Shown here piece after piece: positions 18,975-30,575 of a stretch of 64,000 nucleotides of DNA. The notes under the pieces are model-generated. The model had not been told where the DNA came from. It was given only the letters and a program-made list of their open reading frames with translations, and ran no database searches. This stretch comes from Mytilinidion resinicola. Taxonomy: Eukaryota > Ascomycota > Dothideomycetes > Mytilinidiales > Mytilinidiaceae. The stretch lies in assembly GCF_010093595.1 (NCBI RefSeq), contig NW_022985448.1:127077-191076 (forward strand), in the 5' to 3' direction. A program made the position numbers and the translations under genes. The first letter of the stretch is position 1. Each line of letters starts with the position of its first letter.

Positions 18975-19997
18975 TCACCAGCCGCCGTCGTCTGCGATTG
19001 GAGCACTGTCCTTGGGCGCTTCTCTGGTATCCCATCCGCTGGAGGCGACAGCAACAGGAGCACTAGAAGTATCCCAGCCGCCCGAAGCAGCACCACCCGA
19101 GGCATCACCCCACCTACCTGAAGTAGTGACAGCATCTCCCCATCCGCCGGACCCGCCGCCAAACCCACCACCAAAGCCACTGTCTTCTTTGATCTCCTCC
19201 GAGCAACGCTTCACGGTGTGGCCCACTACACCAACATTAGTACTTGTTAGGCCACCAGGTCTGCTGAAATACTTACTGTTGCCACAATTGTTGCACTTGA
19301 TCCTTGACCAGTCCTTCTTCTTGGTGCAGTCTCTGGCAGCATGTCCGACCTCATCGCAATTGCGGCACTTCATGACGCGGGGCTCGGGGCAGTCGCGAGC
19401 GATGTGTCCCTCTTGCTCGCAATTGCGACAGGTGCGAGATCCTCCCCCTCCTCCGCCACCGCTGGGGCATTCGCGAGAAATGTGGCCTTCTTCACCACAC
19501 TTGAAACAGCCGCCGCTGGGAGCACCACCTCCGCCTCCCCCACTGGGACAGTCGCGGGAGATATGGCCATCCTCGCCGCACCTGTAGCAAGCTCCACTAG
19601 AGCCACCACCGCCGCCTCCACTGGGGCACTCTCGAGAGAAGTGGCCCTCCTCGCCACACTTGTGACAGGCACCGCTGGACTTCTTTGGTGCGGTGCAATC
19701 TTTCGCGAAGTGACCATCCTCTCCGCAGTTGCGACAGCCGTTCCCGCTCGGTGCTGGAGTCTGGTCGGCGGTGAAGTCAGCGACCCAGACCGCGTTGGCG
19801 GCGTCATTCTTGGCTTTTTCCTCATCGGCAATCTTCTTCTCAGCCTCGCGGTGCTTCTTGGACGACTTATGAGCGCGCCAGTCTTTGGTCATGATCTTGC
19901 GGTCGCAGATCTCGCACGTGGTGTGGGTTGGAGCGATTTGCTTGTGGGGCGGGTACGGGTTCGAGACCATGTTGACAGTGTTGGCGAAGCGCACCAT
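18975..19997 (-). CDS. seven-knuckle CCHC zinc-finger protein (Gis2/CNBP/Byr3-like)
   Basis: Exons 19997-19277 and 19225-18975 with a 51-nt intron (19276-19226) give 323 residues. CNBP/Gis2 proteins bind single-stranded nucleic acid, often mRNA, and act in translation and RNP granules. Near the N-terminus is a C2H2-like finger, CEICDRKIMTKDWRAHKSSK. Seven C-x2-C-x4-H-x4-C knuckles follow, such as CRNCGEDGHFAKDC and CYRCGEDGHISRDC, separated by poly-Gly/Ser linkers. The C-terminus is Gly/Trp-rich with repeated GGW and GWD units. The last knuckle, CNNCGNMGHTVKRC, is only complete after splicing. The intron is a multiple of three and free of stops, so retention would insert 17 residues into that knuckle without changing the frame. 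The extra N-terminal finger and GW tail set it apart from yeast Gis2. Confidence 0.88.
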   Translation of the reverse strand: MVRFANTVNMVSNPYPPHKQIAPTHTTCEICDRKIMTKDWRAHKSSKKHREAEKKIADEEKAKNDAANAVWVADFTADQTPAPSGNGCRNCGEDGHFAKDCTAPKKSSGACHKCGEEGHFSRECPSGGGGGGSSGACYRCGEDGHISRDCPSGGGGGGAPSGGCFKCGEEGHISRECPSGGGGGGGSRTCRNCEQEGHIARDCPEPRVMKCRNCDEVGHAARDCTKKKDWSRIKCNNCGNSKYFSRPGGLTSTNVGVVGHTVKRCSEEIKEDSGFGGGFGGGSGGWGDAVTTSGRWGDASGGAASGGWDTSSAPVAVASSGWDTREAPKDSAPIADDGGW

Positions 19998-21482
19998 GGT
20001 GGGCTGTGTGGGTCGACGTCCTCGTCGACAAGGTGCGGATGAGGACTAGCAATTGAGTGAGAGGAGGTGAGGGAGAGATGAAGGAGAGAGGGCGTCAGAT
20101 GTGCGAGTGAAGCGAAGAAGAAGGCGCGCCAAGGAGCAGGCCGGCGGAAGTGAGAAGAAACAAACAGAGACAACAAGCCCAGGCCGCCTTCATGCCGTCA
20201 CCCGCTTCACGGCTACGTGCAGTGCTTCAGTGCCTCGCCATCAGTCTGTGCGCCCCTGTTGCCCATGCTCCGCGTGCTTCAACGCAGTTTGTGAATCGCA
20301 CGTCACCATCTTGACCAACCTGATACGTCACTAAGTTACCTTGGATCATTGCTGTGAGTTCATCAACCACCCGTCGTTCGCGTTTAAAAGAAAGTGAGGT
20401 GTCATTCATTGACGGTGACACGGGAGCACGGGAGCAGCTTGGGATGAAAGAGATTGATGCGCTCTCTCGCTCTAGAACACTTCGCTCTTGTGGCGCTATC
20501 CGTAAGACAGGTCACATTTCTTCGAGCCGGTAGAGCACATCTTCCAGCACCTAGACAGATCTTGTCCGTTGCATGCGCCACCAACGGATAGATGCATACA
20601 CGGTCCCGAGATCCGCTAGCCCTCGTCACCCGTAACAAGGTGATCTTATTTCAGTAAAGGGCTCTCGTAGATATTCAGACGAGGAGACATCTCCATCCCG
20701 CTTATATGCCTGCTTACCGGACGGATATCTCGGCATGCTCTACGACATCTTAGGTCTCAAATTGCTTGGGCTCAGGTCCTAACGTAGTAAATGCCATTGC
20801 CTAGAGCCAGGCTTACCTAGCTTTGCCTACCCGTTCTCGTGTTTCCAAGCCGCATCATACTGGCTACTTGACGGCTTGATCCCGGAAGAGAGACTTATAG
20901 CAGACTTTCATCGGAACGACCAGAGCGCGACTATACATCTTGCGGATAGGTTCAGAAATGCGCGGATGTATCAATAGATCTCGAAGCCACATGTATTCCA
21001 GCTCTATGCCGCTTAGACAGCGTTGATCGAGGTATTCGCTGTCGCATTCGTAGTTTAGAATAACTTCCTAATCTATTTCATCGCAGGTTTCGGGGAACGC
21101 ACATCTTTCTCGAGGAAATGTGCAAAGAGAGCTCCTAAGAACACCCTCTGTTAGAGCAAGTATGAGAGCTGAGTGTTGGGACTTACTTGACGATGTTACC
21201 AGGAAGCCTCGGGGTGTGAGGACGGGTGTGATGTTCGTGGTGTCGGTTGCGGGTACCTTGGTTTAGCGTTATCAGCCGAGAGTAAATAGATAGCTTCGGA
21301 AATTAATATTGCATTTCGTGTGAATTTGACGGCATTTCAGTTGGCTGAGTCTGCTGTCATAGTGTATAGCTTGATGATCGCGAGTGAGGATCTATGTAAA
21401 CATCCAGATCTTCGCCAAGCACTGTCTTCGTTCATTCGTCTGCAGCATAAAAGAACGTACTGTTCTCGCAGCAATTACTTCG
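19998..21482. other. intergenic region
   Basis: No gene with recognisable motifs or consistent splice structure was found on either strand. The part next to 19997 must hold the promoter of the zinc-knuckle gene. Confidence 0.5.
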
Positions 21483-21622
21483 TATTATACAATTCGATCA
21501 TACATATTATACAATTCGATCATACATATTATACAATTCGATCATACATATTATACAATTCGATCATACATATTATACAATTCGATCATACATATTATAC
21601 AATTCGATCATACATATTATAC
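21483..21622. repeat. 22-bp minisatellite, about six copies
   Basis: A 22-bp AT-rich unit containing ATTCGATCATACA is repeated in perfect register, with the ATTCGATCA cores starting every 22 bases. It ends eight bases before the stop codon of the MFS gene, so it should lie in that gene's 3' untranslated region. There are no spacers. Confidence 0.95.
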
Positions 21623-21629
21623 GTGACGT

Positions 21630-23605
21630 CTAGGCACCCCCAAGCAGAGCTTCTTCCTCCTCGACTTCTTCTTCGTCTACTTCGTAGTTCTCCACGACCT
21701 TACGGTTTGGATCAACTGCCTCCTTCCATCCAGTTCCGGCCTGGATAAACACCACGCAACATGCCAGCCCCATTGCTGCGAAGAACAACGCACGTACTGC
21801 TGTGACGTACGCACTGATCGCAACCTCCTGTTCAACGCCTTCTAGACCCCTCACTATGGCAGGGCTTCCCATCAGCCTCCTCACTAAGCCTTCACGATGC
21901 TTCAGTCCTACATCCGCGAACCCCTTTGCTAGCGTTGTGTGTAAGATCCGAGTGAATAATCCCCCACCAATAGCAGAGCCAAAAGATCCAGCGAACCCAC
22001 GGAATGTAGCAACGAGCGATAGAACTATGGGGTGAACCGAGGGCAGTGTAAGGTGCAGAGCATGTACTAAGGTATAGTTCAGAGCCCCTCCGGTTACAAA
22101 CCCGTTAAGGAAGACGAGGACAATGTACGCCGCAGTCGGCACCTCTGGTATGCTAAATAGGGCGAGTAGCAGTAAGGTGACGGGGAAGAGCCCCATGGTC
22201 ACTAGGCTAGGCACGTAGAAGCTCCCCGCTCTTCGAATGTGCAGCAAGCCCGCTAGGAGTCCGCCGGTGGCGAATCCAGCATTCGTCGGAATCAAGATGG
22301 ATCCAGCAACAGCAGGTGACCAGCCGCGGATTGCTAGGGCGTAGACTGGGGTGTAGAATAGTATACTCCAGCGTGCCATCATGAAGCCCACTGTAGCCAA
22401 ACACGTGAGGAGAGTCCCTCGGGATCGAAGGACAGCCATGGGAATGATCGGATCTGCGGCGTAACGGGCTTCGTTAATAACGAAGAATGGAAATATGATA
22501 ACTGCAAGGATCATTGGAAGTGGGAGGACACGAGGTCCGGAGAGGCCGAGAAGAAAAAGCACGATGGTTGACGTCTGGGGGGTGTTAGTTTGCGTTATTT
22601 CACAGGATTAAATCTAACCTACAAGAGCCAAAGCGCCGAAGTAATCGACTCGTCTCAGTTTCATCCGCAAAGGTAGGTCTGTGTAAGCTCTCTCGCCAGA
22701 CACGAACCTCTTCGGAATGCCGAAAAGGAGGCAAATTCCAACGACGAGACTCAGTGGCGCCTGCGCGCCAAAGAGGACGTTCTGAAAGACCGATCAGCTA
22801 AAGTCCCATCTATTCCGTAGATGAACGCAGTACGCAATGCATTGACTTACCCAGCCATACTTAGGCTCTACTGCTCCAGCGATGACTGCCCCGAGAGACA
22901 CACCAATCGTCATACCTGAATTGATAAGGCCAATATAAAGGCCTCGCTGTTTGTCACTAGCTAATTGGATAGCGATGATAGTCGCCACAACGAGGATGCC
23001 AGCTGCGCCAGCGCCAGTAACAGCACGACCAAAAAGAAAAACTGCAAGGGTAGATGATAGCGAGGTAATAATTGATCCTATGCAGACAATCATGGTGGAC
23101 ACAAAGATACAAATTCGAGGGGAGAAAAGTTGACAAAGCCGCCCAGATAGCGGAGATATGCTCGACATCGCAATCAAGTACGAAGAAGTCAGCCAACTGA
23201 CTTGTTCGAACGCATCGAGGTCTGCTGCGATTGCTGACTGTGTGGTGGTGAGGATACTGATGTTGGTCGCTGGGCCCCAGTATGTCAGTCATGTTTGCAT
23301 AAATGGTGTTCGCCAAATTCACGCAATAGCTGGCAGGCCGCCACACTCTTCATTTCAGATCTGTTTCTTTGGCATGGGCCGTCGCAACTGGGCTTACCTT
23401 CCAGGAAAATAAGCAATCCAATTGATGCAATAACCACAGTCCCTCTCACGGTCGATATTACAGGCGCTGGCTCATCATTGGATTCTAACTGTGCGCTTGA
23501 CTGATCGCCAACAGATTTCGAGGCTGTTGATGCATTTGAGGACAAAGAAGTCCGTCGAGAAAGCAAAGGAGACTGTTCTGTTGTCGACGCCGAGGGGTCC
23601 GGCAT
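21630..23605 (-). CDS. MFS transporter, DHA2 type (vacuolar amino-acid/Fnx-like)
   Basis: Four exons (23605-23398, 23269-22851, 22781-22623 and 22574-21630) close in phase and give 576 residues. A soluble N-terminus of about 55 residues, with the di-leucine-like SPLLSRR, leads into about 14 hydrophobic helices. WLTSSYLIAMSSISPLSGRL and the arginine-containing FLFGRAVTGAGAAG correspond to conserved motifs of the drug:H+ antiporter-2 family, within which the closest resemblance is to Fnx/VBA vacuolar basic amino-acid transporters. The C-terminus is strongly acidic, with a run of Glu before the final LLGGA. The N-terminal EQSPLL signal and family suggest a vacuolar membrane. Substrate is not proven. 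It is divergent from HRD3. Confidence 0.87.
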
Positions 23606-24251
23606 GCTTGAGAACTGGCAGACGAGAGAAAAACGCAACACAAGGAAACCCTTTAATTATCTGTTCCGTAAAGGCTTCAGTCTTCGAGAACGACTGTAGC
23701 AACATGAGTCTCGTCAAAGCAAGTGACCCAGTGGCCGTTGGCGATTATAAATCGAACTAGCTTCAGAGACTCCCGCTTTCCCGTCTGTCGCGAGTCGTGA
23801 CGGCGTTCTAACGGACGAATCCAGGGCCGCCTAGGTATGACGACAGATCCATGAATGGTACAAAGGTAGCTTTGATGTTCTGAGTTCAAGGAGTGTTTGC
23901 ATATCTAGAATAGGGATGTCCTGGGCCATCGGCGCTGCTCCCGGCGCTGTTCCAAGCTCCGGGCAATTGGTCCAGCAGCGTGTCACATCGTACTGCAACA
24001 GGGCAACCGTGATGCTCTTATAATGCTTGTAGAATAGCAGGAGTAACGTGACGGTGGTGGAGCAAGGATGCTGAAGCTCTCCTGCGGTTTGCCGAGTGAA
24101 CAAAGTGGCTTCTTCGCCCACAACGCTCTTGTCGCATTCATCAGGGCCACAGTCCCGCGACATCTGTCCTCAGCCTCCATGGTCATCCTGCGCGCCGTCT
24201 TGGGATGATTCCTCCCTCCATCTTTGGCTGCATCAACCAGCGCACGCCGTT
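23606..24251. promoter_or_regulatory. divergent promoter region, MFS and HRD3
   Basis: The 646 bp between the two start codons hold no gene. A sequence matching the core of the yeast unfolded-protein-response element lies inside and is listed separately. Confidence 0.5.
23976..23984 (+). promoter_or_regulatory. UPRE-like site upstream of HRD3
   Basis: CAGCGTGTC matches the nine-base core of the budding-yeast KAR2 unfolded-protein-response element, 268 bp before the HRD3 start. HRD3 is a known target of that response in yeast. Whether the fungal Hac1 homologue uses the same core is uncertain. Confidence 0.4.
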
Positions 24252-26954
24252 ATGAGGCTCCAATCGCCGCGGCGCGTGCCGCTCCTCCTCTGTAAGTGCT
24301 ATCCGCATGTCTACAGCTGCTCATATCTAACAACGCTTTCGACCCAGTCGCCCTCTTTCTATACCTTGCCCTTGCGTCTGCCCAATACCGATCGCACGAC
24401 CAGGCGCACGCCAAACAGCAGCCACTCGGACAACGCGCGTCGTCATTACACCACTGGGGGAAATCGCAGCATCATGATGAAGTTCGAGGTCCGCAGACTC
24501 CCTCATTTTCGGATAGTCAAGATGCTCAGCTCCACCCAGGTGCCGTTGGTGCGCATGCTGTCGAAGAGGCGACTTCCATCCTGCGCAAAATCCGCTCCTC
24601 TACCAGCCGCCTATCGCGGCTCAGCAGGCCCACAGGAATACTTGGGACTGCCACCTACTATGCCAAAGAGCTCTTCTTCCTCCTGTTCATGAACGGCCCC
24701 CCACAACAGGATCTCGTCACGTCGAAGCCGCAGGGCAAGAGACTCGGTCAGCCTCTGGCGCAGGCCGTCATACTTCTCGAGGAAGCTGCGGCGGAGCAGA
24801 ACCCGGACGCTCTTTTTCTGCTCGCTGAGATGAACTTCTATGGCAACTTTACATATCCCAGAAACTACTCGGAGGCCTTCGCAAGATACCACGCGCTCGC
24901 CACGCTAAATGGAAACTCTTCAGCGCAGAACATGGTTGGATTTATGTATGCGACTGGCATAGGCAGTGCTGTAAAGCAGGACCAGGCCAAAGCCTTGCTG
25001 TATCATACGCTGGCAGCAGAATCAGGAGACATCCGGTCGGAGATGACCGTCGCATACCGCCACCATATTGGAATCGCAACGCCAAGAAACTGCGAGGAAG
25101 CTGTCTTCTACTACAAGAAGGTCGCAGACAAAGCAATCACACATATGAGGTCTGGCCCTCCAGGTGGTTTTTCAATGATTAAGGAGTCCTACCGAATTGC
25201 AGACGAAGTAGGCGGGGTATATGGCGAAGGAGCCAGCGCCAGCAGCTCCGGTCAATATGCCAAACTAGGCGGGCCGAGCTCCGACGTCCACGCTTCTGTT
25301 GACGATGTTCTCGAATACCTGGATTTGATGGCTAGGAAGGGAGACCCCAAAGCCACTTACAACCTCGCACGGCTTCACTACGATGGATCCAGAGCCTTCA
25401 AACGAGACTTCGGCCAGGCTAAGAAACGCTTCCTAGAATTAGCTAGAATGTACTGGACAAGAGACGGGAGGACGAAAAGTGATGTCCCGGGCCACACCGA
25501 GAAACTTGCCTCTAAAGCTGCCGGCTACCTCGGTCGCATGTTCCTTCGCGGTGAAGGCATCGATCAAAGTTTTTCCATCGCTCAGACATGGTTCAAACGC
25601 GGAATATCCAATGGCGATTCCCTGTCACAGTATTCTATGGGCTTGATGTACCTTAACGGCCTCGGAGTGTCTAAAGATCCTGTCAAGGCGGCAGACTACT
25701 TTGCTGCTGCCGCTGATCAGGATCTTGCGGTAGCACAAGTCAGGCTCGGTGCTCTGTTCCTCGACCAGGGCGACATTCCTGTAGCAATCAAGTACTTCGA
25801 ACTCGCAGCGCGGAATGGCCACATCGAAGCGTTCTACTACCTAGCCGAACTCAGCCACCAAGGGGTTGAACGCGAGAAGTCCTGTGGCGTTGCAGTAGCG
25901 TACTACAAGATCGTTGCAGAAAAGGCCGAGATCATCCTTTCCTCTTTTCAGGAGGCAAATGAGGCGTATGATGACGGAGACCTGGAGACCGCTCTGGTGG
26001 ATTACATGATGGCAGCGGAGCAAGGCTTCGAGATTGGCCAGGCAAACGTCGCTTACCTCCTCGATCAGTCGAAACCCAAATTCACGGTACAATTCGCGTC
26101 TTTCATTCCGTTCATCCGACGAAAGGCGTCTCTAGTTAGCGATGCTGCACTTGCCCTGATCTACTGGACCCGGTCTGCGAAGCAGCAAAATATTGATTCC
26201 ATGGTCAAGATGGGAGACTATTACCTCGAAGGCATGGGAACTCCTCTTGACCATGAAAAGGCTGCTGCTTGCTATTTAGCGGCAGCTGAGACGCTCCAAA
26301 GTGCGCAGGCTATGTGGAACCTAGGCTGGATGCACGAGAATGGCATTGGAATCGAACAGGACTTCCATTTGGCGAAAAGGTTCTATGACCAAGCTCTTGA
26401 AACGAACCCGAAAGAGGCATATCTTCCCGTGCTTTTATCACTTTACAAACTGCGATTACGGAGTTGGTGGAACACGGTCACAAATGGACGTGTCAACTCC
26501 ATCCAAGATGAGCCAGGTAAGTCAATCTTTGTGCCCCAATCTCGATTTATACTCCGCCTTACAAAGACCCATAGTTCCGCAAAAGGAGTGGTCTCTTTCA
26601 GAGTTCATCAACAACTTCCTTGAAGCGGACGCCACAGCCTGGGACACTATGGAACGTGACGACTACGACGCCAGCCACGACCCCATGCCTGGCGGCGACG
26701 ACGACTATTACGAGGACATTGAGTCAGACTTGATTGAAAGCGCGATCATTCTCGCTCTCACTGCTGCTCTCGCATTTCTTGTATATTATCGAGCTCAGAG
26801 GCAACGGCGGGCTGAGGCGAGGAGACAGCAGCAACAGCAAGCACAGGAGCAAGGCGACCATGCGCGTCAAGAGCAGGTGAACGACCAGGGCGTGTTTCCT
26901 CAACGTAACGATCCTGAGTTCTTAAATTGGGCTGCCGGTGGGGTGGGCCATTGA
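24252..26954 (+). CDS. hrd3: HRD3/SEL1L, ER-associated degradation adaptor
   Basis: Three exons (24252-24291, 24348-26516 and 26575-26954) with introns of 56 and 58 nt give 862 residues. Hrd3 holds the Hrd1 ubiquitin ligase at the ER membrane and presents misfolded luminal proteins to it. The tiny first exon encodes MRLQSPRRVPLLL, which joins FALFLYLALASA to make a signal peptide; without it the protein would lack one. Many Sel1-like repeats follow, with motifs such as AQNMVGFMYATGIG, AAGYLGRMFLRGEG, SQYSMGLMYLNGLG and AMWNLGWMHENGIG. A single transmembrane helix at about residues 795-815 (AIILALTAALAFLVYY) precedes a short cytosolic Gln/Arg-rich tail. Layout and length are typical of the fungal family. 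It is the last gene before the transposon block. Confidence 0.92.
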
Positions 26955-27464
26955 ATTGATCAAACTGGCGGTAATGGCATGAGGCCTCCTTATTCATTCG
27001 AAATCGCAGCATTAGCATTTTACTGGCGTTCTTGCTTGGCTTCATATGCCGTTGGATGGTTGACAAATATGAATGTCAATGATATTTCCAGGTTGTTCCA
27101 CAAAATCGACCCTTCAGGCTTGCAATAGAGTTCGAGCTTCTCATCAAAGCGTATATCAGCTAAGAAACTTCAAAAGCTAACCAACACATTTAATCTATAT
27201 CTTCCACTTAGCGTTACTTTTTATAAGGATTAAGCGTGGTGTACGTATAACTGCGTAAAAGCTAATAAATAAAGTATAAAGGCATTTATATAATCCTCTA
27301 AGCTTATAAAGCTTAATAGTATTTAGTAGTTTTACGTACTAGGGATTTAGGCCTCTCTACTTACTTAATCTTCGTATACTTAGGAAGTTTTCCTATAGAT
27401 ATTATATATAGGTATATATATTATAAATAAAAAGATAATATTATTAATAATAGGATTAGGTATA
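26955..27464. other. transition from gene space to AT-rich repeat block
   Basis: After the HRD3 3' flank the composition changes near 27.15 kb from balanced to strongly A+T, with TA-rich runs. No gene is seen. The AT-rich part may be RIP spill-over or a decayed repeat too eroded to name. Confidence 0.6.
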
Positions 27465-29313
27465 ACGTATTCCACCACCGAGCCGGCCAAACCACCGAGC
27501 CGGCCACTTTTCCTTGGCACAACCAACACCATGTGCGCGCAGTCAATTTATTCGCAACCAGCTATAGAACTTGTGTACGACACACTTAGATCAGATTCAG
27601 AAGAAGCTTCTTAATCCTTTTTGCACGTACGCGCATTGTGCCCAGCCTCTCCACAGTTTCCACAGCGCCGTTGAGCTGGTAGAGCCCTATTTGCACCATC
27701 TCTACTACCCACCTTTTTCTGTGGATTAGATGCTCCAGACACTTCAGCAGCTACATACAACGCTGCTGTACCATACTACATTGTACCGCCAGTCTGGATT
27801 CGCTTTCTTTTACGACCTTTACGCTTGGTTATCTCTGCTAGTTGCTCTTCAAGCTCTTTAACCCGGGCTTTAATAAGCACATTTTCGTGTAGCATCTCTT
27901 CGGCTCCTTTAATAAGCTTTAAAAAGCCTTTTTAGGCGGTTGTTAGTAACTGTACAAAGGAATTGCTTACTAGCCTTAACTGTAATCCAAATTTGTATAT
28001 ATTGCTTAGGGTCTTTAATTGCTATAGTGTTTCTAGTAGAGGTACTAGTGGTAGGGTCCGTAACCGTACATTAAGGCGATTAAGAACTACCTGCGCGTTA
28101 ATAGGAACTAATCCAGAGGCCTTAAAGGCCTTCTTGCAGTTCTTATACATAAATATATTAAAAAACGCATTTTTAAAGGCTAGTAGGAAGCCTTTTTTAT
28201 TAATATAGTAAACGCGTTGGCGTGCTAAGTCTTATATACGTTAAGAGTACTTTAGCTTTAATAGCAAGAAGCATACTATATTAAGTAGCTAAAGTATATA
28301 TAATAAATACACAGGTATATAGAGGGTAAGGATTTATTATTTAATATAATAATCCTTAAAATCTTAGTTAAGGTGGCTCTTATAGCTGTCTAAAATTAGC
28401 AACCTATATAACCCTACCTAACGCGCCTTTATATACGTGTTAAAGTGCTTTAACTACTTAAGACTAAGCTTATTATTAGTCCAGCTGTTTTTAGAAATAG
28501 AAAGCTTCTAATTATACAGTATTTCTGCTTTCTTATACTATACAGAAATATAAACGCGTCCTTTATAGATAATAAATAGTAGGGTTGTATATCTAGCAGC
28601 GCAGATACTCTAGATAACTGTAACCTACTCTTAGTTGCCTAGTTAAATAAGATTAGGCCTTATATATCTCTCTAAACCTATAATAACCTTTATTATGCTA
28701 ATTATACCTATTTAAAAGCTAGTCTTATTAAAGTTATAGATATTATCTAAGTAGATGCTATACTTAGCTATAGTCTTTTGTATAAAAGTAAACTATATAT
28801 TAATAACTTCTAGGTTTTCCTAAAGTATTCTCTAGCGGTTCTTTGCCCAATTAAAAGCTATTTTAAGCTCCTTTATATAAGATATAAACTGTTAAGTCTA
28901 GTTCTTGCCTACTAGTATCCTACCACGCGCAGCTAGTACTTTATCTGCTATATCTGCCACCTTATACTACTAGGGCGCAAATCCTTATAAGTCTAGGTTA
29001 AGGATATATTATATAATTATATGCTTTTCGGTCGCAGTAAGCTTTAGGCAGTTTGGTCGTGATTAAGGTTGAAATATAATTCCGTGGAGCTAATTAGAGA
29101 GCCGCTGATATCGTACGTTAAAGGCTGCTGCAGCGCGTTGTATAGTCCTAAATTAACCAGAGGTAAAGGCTTAAAGCGCGAGATTAATACTGCCTTCTTG
29201 CTAAGATAGATAATTACTGCGTTGTTAATGCATTGCTATATAAATATAGTGTTAGTTATGCTAAGGAAAAGTGGCCGGCTTAGTAGTTTAGCCGGCTCGG
29301 TAGTGGAATACGT
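27465..29313 (-). mobile_element. Pogo/Fot1-type TIR transposon (Pogo-1), RIP-mutated
   Basis: This 1849-bp element is bounded by 68-bp terminal inverted repeats (27465-27532 and 29246-29313) starting ACGTATTCCA and flanked by TA on both sides, as expected for Tc1/mariner-type insertion. The transposase frame runs on the minus strand and is full of stops. Its N-terminus still shows the Pogo helix-turn-helix pattern (INLAL, then RAAAAFNVRYQRL, then LKLTATE) and its C-terminus a CCHC knuckle, RRCGNCGEAGHNARTC, near 27630-27680. The left end is little mutated, while the right arm differs from it only by C-to-T and G-to-A changes. Non-functional. Confidence 0.88.
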
Positions 29314-30575
29314 TATAGTAAGTATAAAAAGTAAATTATATAGTAGATAAAGGCTTTTTTAACTCTATTACTTATAGAACTATATATTATATACTATATA
29401 AACTATAAAAGGTATTATATATAATAGTAAAGGCCTATAGGCCTATTACCTTTTTAGAAACTATAGGTAAGCTACTAAAAAAAATAGTAGCTATATAACT
29501 ATCTAAACTTACTAAAGTAAAAAAAATACTTCCGCTAAGCTAAATAGGGGCACGCCCTAAGCGATTAATATAAATAGTAATTAAACTTTTTATAGAATAG
29601 ATTTATATAGTTTAGAGTAGTAGTAAGGGCTTTATAGTATTACTTTTTAGCCTAGATATATCTAGGGTATTTAACCGAGTATTATATAAATAGATAATAT
29701 ATAACTTATAAGTATAAAAGGTACTAGAATAGATTATCCGATTTATAAAGTTATTTCTAGAAAACTATACTATAAAGCTTAGCTTTAGCAGCTTTATAGT
29801 AGAACCTATAAAGGCTACTATAAAAATACTATAAAGCTTTTTTTTTTTACAATTTTTTTTTTTTCTTTACTAGTATACTACTACCTGCACTATAATAAGG
29901 TAATACTATAGCCTATAGATTTATAGATAATATAAATATTTTTATATATAGTAAAACAACGGAATTAAACTATAAAGCCCTTAAAAAGGTATATAAATAG
30001 TATCTAAACTAGGTAAAAAAGTATAGTATAGTATTTACCTTTAATAAATACTACCTAATCTATTTTATAAAAGCTAATAAATATACTTTTAACCTATTAG
30101 CTATAGTAAATATCTAAAGGTTTATAAAGGGCCTAATTAAAAACCTCTAAATACTAGAAGTTTATATAAACTTTAAGCTTAAATAAGGCCTATACTTTAG
30201 TATTATAAAAAAAATAAGCCTATAACCTAAATAAGGTTAGTTATAAAGCTTATAGCGTTAATATAGGGTATAAGCTTTTATAGAGCACGTATTATATATT
30301 TTATAGTTATACGGCCCGCTATTATATATAAATACACCTTTTAGTACCCTATAGCAGGTATAAAAAAAATAGCTTAGTAAAATAAAACTTAAATAATATA
30401 AAATAGTATAAAACTACTACTTTTAATATATTTTAAAGGCTTATAAGTTAATATCTATTAAAGTACTAAAGTATAAAATATCCTGCCCTTTTTTTAGGCT
30501 AAAGCTGGAAAAACTAGCGGTGGCCTATATAGATAGGATATATAAAAAGCTAAAAAAACAAAAAATAATATAGTT
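29314..30575 (+). mobile_element. LINE fragment (LINE1), reverse transcriptase part
   Basis: From about 29375 the decayed plus-strand frame aligns by eye with LINE3 from about 38430. The RT active-site region reads AYRFIDNINIFIYSK near 29910, where the family has two Asp residues; Asp to Asn fits G-to-A mutation. It is truncated at both ends. The right border with LINE2 is approximate. Confidence 0.7.

Noticed and set aside
19341..20042. Long plus-strand frame of 233 codons opposite the zinc-knuckle gene
   Set aside because: It is the complement of Gly/Ser linkers and CCHC repeats, so it has Thr/Ala-rich repeats without meaning.
21483..21622. Regularly repeated units resembling a CRISPR array
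   Set aside because: The 22-bp units are directly adjacent with no spacers, in a eukaryotic 3' UTR; it is a minisatellite.
21320..21748. Open frames of 142 and 80 codons through the minisatellite
   Set aside because: The tandem repeat lacks stops in those frames by composition alone; there is no start context or conserved motif.
27963..28208. Plus-strand frame of 81 codons in the AT-rich block
   Set aside because: It is antisense to the decayed Pogo-1 transposase.
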